This document shows positions 1-4,744 of a DNA stretch of 5,868 nt, in pieces. Source of the DNA: Deltaproteobacteria bacterium (GTDB lineage Bacteria > Desulfobacterota_B > Binatia > UBA9968); the NCBI GenBank assembly GCA_030620935.1, contig JAUXIP010000149.1, forward strand, positions 1 to 5,868. The letters are read 5' to 3'. The notes below the pieces were generated by a model. The model was not told the origin of the DNA. It did no database searches and saw only the letters and a program-made list of their open reading frames with translations. The position numbers and the translations under genes were made by a program. Position 1 is the stretch's first letter. The number at the start of each line of letters is the position of its first letter.

Positions 1-927
1 CTCGGCAAAATAGGCAAGACCGATCGTCTCATTCATAAGAGAGAGTCCAGGCCCCGATGTGCCGGTCATAGCGCGCACTCCGGCCCAGCCCGCTCCGATC
101 ACCATACTTGCCGCGGCGATCTCATCCTCCGCCTGAATGACGGCATAGTTGGCTTTACCGTCTTTGGCTTTGCGCAGGCGCGGAATATAGTGCTCCAGAG
201 CTTCGGCAAGAGAGCTGGAAGGGGTGATCGGATACCAGGAGACAAAAGAAACACCGCCAAAGATCGCCCCCAGAGCGCAGGCCGTATTGCCTTCGGTGAT
301 GATTTTTCCCTCGTTGCCGTTGGGGATCGCCTTTAGCCGTGCGATATTTTGACTCAGCCCATTTTCTTTCATGTAGTCATAACCCGCCTGGATACAGATC
401 AGGTTGGACTCGATGACGACGGGTTTTTTGCCGAAGGTGTCTTGCAGCACCTCTTTGATGGTCTCCATGTCGATACCGAACAGGTAAGCCAGGGCGCCGA
501 CATAGATCATATTTCTTTGCTTGGTCCTGAGCGGTGACGCCGGTACCAGCTTCTGGATGAGCTTGTTCGCCGGAACCCCTAAATACTGAACACCTTCTCG
601 CTTCAGATGAGAAGCCAGGGGGGTCGAATCATCGTAGAGAATGACTCCTCCCTCCCTCACCCGGTGAATGTCCTTTGCCGCCGTAGCATTGTTGAACATG
701 ACCATCACGTCGATCACGTCTTTTCGCGACATATAACCGTCGGCGCAAGCCCGCACCTGATACCAGGTAGGCAGCCCCTGGATATTCGAGGGGAACATGT
801 TTTTTGAAGAGCAAGGTATGCCCATCTTAAAAATGGCTTTGAAGAGAATGGTATTCGCAGAAGTGCTCCCCGTGCCGTTTTCCGTGGCCACACTAATACT
901 TAGGTCATTAATCACAGGTGTTTCCAT
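1..927 (-). CDS. korA: 2-oxoacid:ferredoxin oxidoreductase, fused gamma-alpha subunit (KorA type), C-terminus cut off
   Basis: The minus strand is open from ATG at 927 to the window edge, giving 309 residues with no stop. Residues about 8-185 form the gamma (pyruvate/ketoisovalerate oxidoreductase) domain, with NGTGS at 17-21 and FPSNIQGLPTWYQVR at 45-59. From about residue 207 the alpha-subunit pyrimidine-binding domain of thiamine-diphosphate enzymes begins, with EGNTA at 212-216, WYPITPSSS at 231-239, QAEDE at 265-269 and SGPG at 291-294. This order is that of the fused subunit found in many bacterial 2-oxoglutarate:ferredoxin oxidoreductases, usually near 570-620 residues, so about half is missing. 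With a KorB subunit (expected beyond the left edge) it would convert 2-oxoglutarate and CoA to succinyl-CoA and CO2, reducing ferredoxin, or run in reverse in the reductive TCA cycle. The exact 2-oxoacid cannot be fixed from this half. No in-frame ATG, GTG or TTG lies just upstream of the ATG. A GGAGA sits at 943-947, about 15 nt away, which is longer than ideal. The enzyme is cytoplasmic. Confidence 0.9.
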   Translation of the reverse strand, partial: METPVINDLSISVATENGTGSTSANTILFKAIFKMGIPCSSKNMFPSNIQGLPTWYQVRACADGYMSRKDVIDVMVMFNNATAAKDIHRVREGGVILYDDSTPLASHLKREGVQYLGVPANKLIQKLVPASPLRTKQRNMIYVGALAYLFGIDMETIKEVLQDTFGKKPVVIESNLICIQAGYDYMKENGLSQNIARLKAIPNGNEGKIITEGNTACALGAIFGGVSFVSWYPITPSSSLAEALEHYIPRLRKAKDGKANYAVIQAEDEIAAASMVIGAGWAGVRAMTGTSGPGLSLMNETIGLAYFAE

Positions 928-1024
928 CGTTTGATCCGCTGCTCTCCTTTTTTGTTCAAATTTATCATTTTAACATAGAGACTTGAAGAGACGAGAAATT
1001 CTGATCTCGCCAATCTTTTTCGTC
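928..1024. other. korA / CBS gene spacer, AT-rich, weak hairpin
   Basis: This 97-nt gap lies between two minus-strand genes. It holds an AT-rich core (about 955-980) with a TAAAAT hexamer on the minus strand (967-972), but no matching -35 box at normal spacing. A 5-bp inverted repeat (CGAGA at 992-996, TCTCG at 1005-1009, 8-nt loop) follows the CBS stop codon. The stem is short and no T-run follows it on the minus strand, so I do not call it a terminator. Read-through from the CBS gene into korA is therefore possible, as is a weak separate korA promoter. The purine-rich stretch with GGAGA (minus, 943-947) is the probable korA ribosome binding site. Confidence 0.4.
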
Positions 1025-1885
1025 CTATCCCGGAGTGTAATGCTCGTCGGAGTCCCAGAACTCTTCGACTTCCTTCCAGGATTTTCGGACGGCTTCGTCC
1101 ACGTCCAATGCCTTGGCGTACTTGAGAACATCTCCCATCGATACGACGCCGACCAGCTCTCCCTTGTCCCCTAGGATCGGCAGGTTTCGAAATCCTTTTT
1201 GGTACATCTCGGCCAAGATCTCCCCGACAAGAGCGGAATGACTTGCGCTCTCGAAATCGGCTGTCATAACTTCCTTGACGGGGGTTTTTCGGGTGTCGAT
1301 ATGTTTAGTGGCGACCCTTTTTAAGACGTCCCGCTCGGTAAAAATCCCTTTCGGCTCTCCCTTGTCCTGTACGACGACACCCGTGTTGTTTTTCTGAACC
1401 ATGATCTCGATCGTTTCATAGATCGGCTGAGAGACATTTACCGTGACGGGCCTGCCGGAGAGGATACTACCGATGGTGCGACTGTCCTTGAGACCTTGGC
1501 CTAACTTTACCGCAAGTTTGAGAATGTCTCGCATGGATACCATGCCGACGATCGCCCGTTCTTTTCCGTGGATCAGCAAGTGGCGGAACTTTTTCTGGTA
1601 CATCTTCCCCAAGGCGTCGACAATATGGGTTTCCTCATCCACGGCAAAGATGGGTGCGCTCATGACTTCTTGGATGCCGGTCTTCTTGAGATCCAATTTT
1701 TTGTTCATGACCCGTTTCAGGACGTCCCGTTCCGTAAAAATTCCCGCAGGCACTTGCTTGTCCGTGAGCACCACGCACCCTACATTTTTAGCCGTCATCG
1801 TCTCCATAACATCCTGGACCGAACGAGATACTTCGGCCGTGATGACTTCCGGGGTCATGATTTCACTTACTTTGTTGGTCAACAT
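1025..1885 (-). CDS. Four-CBS-domain protein (two Bateman modules)
   Basis: The protein has 286 residues and consists almost entirely of four CBS motifs, with no fused enzyme, transporter or DNA-binding domain. Two tandem modules lie at about 6-130 and 138-262. Each carries GIFTERDVLKRV (48-59 and 180-191), an EVM that opens the second CBS motif (73-75 and 205-207), and MYQKxFRxLxI (95-105 and 227-237). The (S/T)xxD-type nucleotide-binding element is seen as TERD (51-54, 183-186), SMRD (117-120) and SMGD (249-252). CBS pairs commonly bind AMP, ADP, ATP or S-adenosylmethionine and pass the signal to a partner. The ligand and partner here cannot be read from sequence. An acidic, aromatic tail (residues 268-286) follows the last motif. 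A GTG start at 1897 is also possible in frame, but ATG at 1885 is preferred because GGAGG lies 5 nt before it and would fall inside the longer reading. There is no signal peptide or membrane segment, so the protein should be cytoplasmic. It is divergent from clpS and upstream of korA. Confidence 0.9.
   Translation of the reverse strand: MLTNKVSEIMTPEVITAEVSRSVQDVMETMTAKNVGCVVLTDKQVPAGIFTERDVLKRVMNKKLDLKKTGIQEVMSAPIFAVDEETHIVDALGKMYQKKFRHLLIHGKERAIVGMVSMRDILKLAVKLGQGLKDSRTIGSILSGRPVTVNVSQPIYETIEIMVQKNNTGVVVQDKGEPKGIFTERDVLKRVATKHIDTRKTPVKEVMTADFESASHSALVGEILAEMYQKGFRNLPILGDKGELVGVVSMGDVLKYAKALDVDEAVRKSWKEVEEFWDSDEHYTPG
1124..1870 (-). repeat. Intragenic duplication: two 132-codon CBS modules in register
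   Basis: The two halves of the CBS gene align at one constant offset of 396 nt (132 codons) with no insertion or deletion. Examples on the plus strand are the block starting at 1721 against 1325 (shared GACGTCCCG, then TAAAAAT after a short difference), and GAGAA at 1520 against 1124. At protein level the 12-residue GIFTERDVLKRV is identical in both copies. The N-terminal parts of the modules (6-40 against 138-172) keep the register but are much more diverged. This fits an old tandem duplication of a two-CBS unit with the binding-site segments conserved. Confidence 0.75.
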
Positions 1886-1890
1886 AAGTA

Positions 1891-1895
1891 CCTCC
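1891..1895 (-). promoter_or_regulatory. Ribosome binding site of the CBS gene
   Basis: GGAGG on the minus strand ends 5 nt before ATG at 1885-1883. It is the strongest Shine-Dalgarno match ahead of any gene in the window. It decides the start: the in-frame GTG at 1897-1895 would place this site inside the coding region. Confidence 0.8.
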
Positions 1896-1913
1896 ACTCC
1901 CGCCCCGTTGCCG

Positions 1914-1943
1914 TTGAAAACCGAGGTCAGGATTCAGTAAAAT
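1914..1943 (+). promoter_or_regulatory. Candidate sigma70-type promoter for clpS-clpA
   Basis: TTGAAA at 1914-1919 and TAAAAT at 1938-1943 are separated by 18 nt, and each differs from the consensus at one base. Transcription would start near 1950, giving a leader of roughly 125 nt before clpS. The -10 region is also readable on the other strand as TATTTT (1939-1944), with a poor TTGCAC 19 nt upstream (1964-1969). The divergent CBS gene may therefore start from the same short stretch, though that match is weak. No heat-shock type promoter was recognised. Confidence 0.45.
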
Positions 1944-1955
1944 ATGTCTCTTTTC

Positions 1956-2013
1956 TCCCGTCGGTGCAAGGGGGGCAGTCAATGAGACCGTCGGGATTCA
2001 ATTCCTCCGCCGG
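1956..2013. promoter_or_regulatory. Three CCGNCGG sites between the CBS gene and clpS
   Basis: CCGTCGG occurs at 1958-1964 and again at 1988-1994, exactly 30 nt apart, and CCGCCGG follows at 2007-2013. The first two also form an inverted repeat of 10-nt arms (1956-1965 and 1987-1996) with one central T-T mismatch and a 21-nt loop. They could be spaced half-sites for a dimeric regulator, about three helical turns apart, or an RNA hairpin in the clpS leader. All lie downstream of the candidate promoter. The functional meaning is inference only, and short GC-rich matches can arise by chance. Confidence 0.3.
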
Positions 2014-2077
2014 CAAAAGATTGCAGAGAAGAAAGATGCGTGTTAGGTTTATTCATCGTTTTCTAGAGTGACGGAAT

Positions 2078-2392
2078 ATGAGTCGAAGGGAAACAGAATT
2101 CGACCATGAAGTGGTCACCGAGACAAAGAAAAAGCTCAAAAAGCCCCCTCTTTATAGGGTATTGTTGCACAATGACGATTACACCACCAAGGAATTCGTC
2201 GTCCAGGTTCTCCAACACGTCTTTCACAAAGAACATACCGAGGCCGTCCAGATTATGCTCCATGTCCATAAAAGAGGGATCGGAGTCGCCGGTGTCTTCA
2301 CTTATGAGGTCGCCGAGACCAAGGTGGTGTTGGTCGAAAGTTTGGCCCGGCAGCACGAGTATCCCTTAAAGTGCACTATGGAAGAAGCCTGA
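2078..2392 (+). CDS. clpS: ATP-dependent Clp protease adaptor ClpS
   Basis: At 104 residues it is close to the E. coli protein (106), and it follows the family pattern along its whole length. ClpS binds substrates by destabilising N-terminal residues (N-degrons) and delivers them to the N-domain of ClpA for degradation by ClpAP in the cytoplasm. The alpha-amino-group binding residues are present as NDDYT at 32-36 and His64 in HVH. The C-terminal half carries GVFTYEVAETKV (72-83) and PLKCTMEEA (96-104), which are typical. Residues 1-25 form the usual charged flexible tail that contacts ClpA. The position matching the specificity gate Met40 of E. coli is Lys38 here (NDDYTTKEF). An in-frame TGA at 2069-2071 makes ATG 2078 the first possible start. 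The ribosome site is weak (GAGTGA at 2066-2071). The stop is one base from the clpA start, so the two form a translationally coupled pair. Confidence 0.96.
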   Translation: MSRRETEFDHEVVTETKKKLKKPPLYRVLLHNDDYTTKEFVVQVLQHVFHKEHTEAVQIMLHVHKRGIGVAGVFTYEVAETKVVLVESLARQHEYPLKCTMEEA

Positions 2393-2393
2393 T

Positions 2394-4688
2394 ATGATCA
2401 GCAAAGAGCTAGAGGCAACACTCCATTTAGCCTTCACCGAGGCAAAGCGCCAGCGTCATGAGTTCATCTGTGTCGAGCATCTTTTGTATGCTCTGCTCCA
2501 GGACAAAGACGCCAGCGCGGCCATCGTCAGCTGCGGCGGCGATATCGCACGGATCAAAAAGAAGCTGGAGGAGTTTTTTCAGACCCATCTGGAGTCTCTG
2601 CCCGAGGGACTGGAGCATGAGCCGCAGGAAACGATCGGATTCCACCGAGTCCTTCAAAGAGCCGTCATCCATGCCCAATCCGCCGAAAAGAAACAGATCC
2701 ACGGGGGAAATCTGCTCGTGGCCCTCTTCCGCGAACCGGACTCGTATGCGGTCTATCTGTTGGAGGAAGAAGGAATGGACCGATTCGACATCGTCAACTA
2801 CATCTCTCATGGGGTTTCCAAAATCCCCACGGAAGCGGAGTGGGCCCCCGGTCCTGAGGAATCGACGCAGGAGGAGCAAGCGAGGCCGGGATCCAACCCA
2901 TTGGAGGCCTTCACGGTCAACCTGCTGCAGAGCGCCAAAGAAGGAAAGATCGATCCCCTCATCGGTCGAGCAGATGAAATCGAGCGCACCATTCACATCC
3001 TCTGCAGGCGGCGTAAAAACAATCCTGTTTATGTCGGGGACCCGGGGGTAGGCAAGACCGCCATCGCTGAAGGGCTGGCTCTAAAGATCCATCAAGGAGA
3101 GGTCCCGGATGGTCTCAAAGGGGCCACTATTTATGCCCTGGACATGGGGGCACTGCTTGCCGGGACCAAATTCCGCGGCGACTTTGAGGCGCGGCTAAAG
3201 GGTGTTTTGAATGCTCTAAAAAAACAACACGACACCATCCTTTTTATCGACGAGATCCACACCGTGGTCGGCGCCGGCGCTACAACAGGCAGCTCCATGG
3301 ACGCGTCGAATATCCTCAAGCCGGCTCTAGCCTCCGGTGAGCTCAGATGCATCGGCTCCACGACCTACCACGACTATAAAAGCTATTTTGAAAGAGACCG
3401 GGCTCTGGCGCGCCGTTTTCAGAAGATCGAGATCTCCGAGCCCAGCCCGGAGGAAAGCTATCAGATTCTGCAAGGACTGAAGCCGCACTACGAAAAACAT
3501 CACGGAGTCCATTACACTCCAGCAGCCGTTCGCTCCGCCGTGCACCTCTCCGCCAAACACATCAATGACCGGCGCTTGCCGGACAAGGCGATTGATGTCA
3601 TCGATGAAGTCGGCGCGTCCGTCAGGATCCTGCCGCCGGACAAGCGGAAAAAGAGCATCGGTCCGAAAGACATAGAAAAAATCGTCGCCAAAATCGCCAA
3701 GATCCCGCCCCACAGCGTGTCCGCCTCGGATAAGGAACGACTCCAGAGCCTGGACCGTGACTTGAAGTTGACCGTTTTTGGTCAAGACGTAGCCATCGAT
3801 ACCCTGACCAGCGCCATCAGACTGTCGCGGTCTGGACTGGGCTCGCCGGAAAAACCGATCGGCTGCTTTCTCTTCTCCGGCCCCACCGGCGTAGGCAAAA
3901 CCGAAGTCGCGAAACAGCTCGCCCACATCCTCGGCGTGGAATTCATCCGCTTCGACATGAGCGAATATATGGAGAAGCACACGGTATCACGCCTTATCGG
4001 CGCCCCGCCCGGATACGTGGGCTTCGACCAGGGAGGACTCCTGACCGATGGCGTGAACAGGAACCCCTATGCCGTCCTCTTGTTGGACGAGGTCGAAAAG
4101 GCCCATCCCGATCTTTTCAACATCCTCCTTCAGGTCATGGACCATGCCTCTTTGACCGACAACAACGGGAGAAAAGCGGACTTCCGCAACATCATCTTGA
4201 TCATGACCACGAACGCCGGCGCGCGGGAAATGAGCGGAGCCCCGCTGGGGTTCGGCAAGCGCTCTAACGTCGGCAAGGGCAAAGAGGCTATCGAGAAGAT
4301 GTTCAGCCCGGAATTTCGCAACCGCCTCGATGCGATGGTCGTTTTTAACTCGCTCAGCCCGGAGGTCATCGAGCGCGTGGTGGATAAGTTCATCCTAGAG
4401 CTGGATCTCCAGCTTGAAGAAAAGAAGGTCTTTCTCCAGCTCATGCCCAAGGCGCGTCGCTGGCTGGCCCAAAGAGGGTACGACCCGGTCTTCGGGGCGC
4501 GGCCAATGGCGCGCTTGATCCAAACAGAGATCAAGCGCGTGCTTGCCGACGAGATCCTCTTCGGCCGATTGCAAGACGGCGGAAAGGTGGAGATCGACGA
4601 GAGCGACGACAAGCTGACCTTTAGCTACAAAGAACCGCCGGCTCCGGAAACTAAGAAATCAATACCAAAAAAACAGCAGCCAGCATAA
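2394..4688 (+). CDS. clpA: ATP-dependent Clp protease ATP-binding subunit ClpA
   Basis: The 764 residues match the usual ClpA length (758 in E. coli). The N-domain spans about 1-145, the ClpS docking region. An acidic, Gly/Pro-rich linker at 146-170 leads into the first AAA+ module: Walker A GDPGVGKT (215-222), Walker B ILFIDE (282-287), pore loop KFRG (259-262), sensor GSTT (321-324), arginine fingers R340-R341. The second module has Walker A GPTGVGKT (496-503), pore loop GYVG (540-543), Walker B VLLLDE (561-566), TTN (605-607), FRNRLD (641-646) and sensor-2 GARP (701-704). There is no ClpB-type coiled-coil middle domain, which separates it from ClpB, and it is paired with clpS, as is typical of ClpA. 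The LGF tripeptide at 618-620 is the loop that docks into ClpP, so it should act with a ClpP, which is not in this window. It unfolds proteins with ATP and threads them into ClpP. The tail after 746 is rich in Pro and Lys. The start lies one base after the clpS stop, with purine-rich GGAAGAAG (2380-2387) upstream. Confidence 0.97.
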   Translation: MISKELEATLHLAFTEAKRQRHEFICVEHLLYALLQDKDASAAIVSCGGDIARIKKKLEEFFQTHLESLPEGLEHEPQETIGFHRVLQRAVIHAQSAEKKQIHGGNLLVALFREPDSYAVYLLEEEGMDRFDIVNYISHGVSKIPTEAEWAPGPEESTQEEQARPGSNPLEAFTVNLLQSAKEGKIDPLIGRADEIERTIHILCRRRKNNPVYVGDPGVGKTAIAEGLALKIHQGEVPDGLKGATIYALDMGALLAGTKFRGDFEARLKGVLNALKKQHDTILFIDEIHTVVGAGATTGSSMDASNILKPALASGELRCIGSTTYHDYKSYFERDRALARRFQKIEISEPSPEESYQILQGLKPHYEKHHGVHYTPAAVRSAVHLSAKHINDRRLPDKAIDVIDEVGASVRILPPDKRKKSIGPKDIEKIVAKIAKIPPHSVSASDKERLQSLDRDLKLTVFGQDVAIDTLTSAIRLSRSGLGSPEKPIGCFLFSGPTGVGKTEVAKQLAHILGVEFIRFDMSEYMEKHTVSRLIGAPPGYVGFDQGGLLTDGVNRNPYAVLLLDEVEKAHPDLFNILLQVMDHASLTDNNGRKADFRNIILIMTTNAGAREMSGAPLGFGKRSNVGKGKEAIEKMFSPEFRNRLDAMVVFNSLSPEVIERVVDKFILELDLQLEEKKVFLQLMPKARRWLAQRGYDPVFGARPMARLIQTEIKRVLADEILFGRLQDGGKVEIDESDDKLTFSYKEPPAPETKKSIPKKQQPA

Positions 4689-4695
4689 CAGTGCC

Positions 4696-4730
4696 TTCTG
4701 AATTCTGACTCCTGGCTTCTGTATTCTTCC
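4696..4730 (+). repeat. Degenerate 7-nt tandem repeat, consensus TTCTGNN, five units
   Basis: Five consecutive heptamers run from 4696 to 4730 in the clpA-protease spacer. Units 1, 2 and 4 (4696-4702, 4703-4709, 4717-4723) begin TTCTG, unit 3 (4710-4716) begins TCCTG, and unit 5 (4724-4730) begins TTCTT. A pyrimidine tract with TTCTCC follows to 4738. The period is strict with no indels. Heptanucleotide tandem repeats are known between genes in some bacterial groups (the STRR repeats of cyanobacteria are one named case), but I cannot assign this one to a named family. Confidence 0.55.
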
Positions 4731-4744
4731 CCTTCTCCGCTTCC

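Noticed and set aside
629..814. Minus-strand 61-codon open frame
   Set aside because: It is a frame-shifted reading of korA on the same strand; the korA frame across it gives continuous family sequence.
992..1020. Hairpin followed by a T-run on the plus strand, resembling a terminator
   Set aside because: The stem is only 5 bp, no plus-strand gene ends here, and on the minus strand no T-run follows the stem.
1895..1897. GTG start that would add four residues to the CBS protein
   Set aside because: It overlaps the GGAGG ribosome site that is ideally placed for ATG 1885, and it has no comparable site of its own at proper spacing.
1443..2071. Two overlapping plus-strand open frames (165 and 167 codons) opposite the CBS gene
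   Set aside because: Both lie antisense to a clearly recognised gene, have no family-like features, and their composition is what the CBS codons produce in reverse.
2063..2369. Minus-strand 97-codon and plus-strand 87-codon frames over clpS
   Set aside because: The ClpS frame is unmistakable, and the others are its reverse and shifted readings.
2427..3051. Open frames on both strands overlapping the ClpA N-domain
   Set aside because: They are shadows of clpA with low-complexity Ser/Arg-rich translations and no start signals.
3327..3980. Minus-strand 217-codon open frame inside clpA
   Set aside because: It is antisense to the AAA+ modules, whose motifs are intact in the plus frame; long antisense frames are common in GC-rich coding DNA.
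4689..4744. Possible terminator between clpA and the membrane protease
   Set aside because: No stable GC-rich stem is present; the spacer is a pyrimidine-biased heptad repeat with only a GAATTC palindrome.
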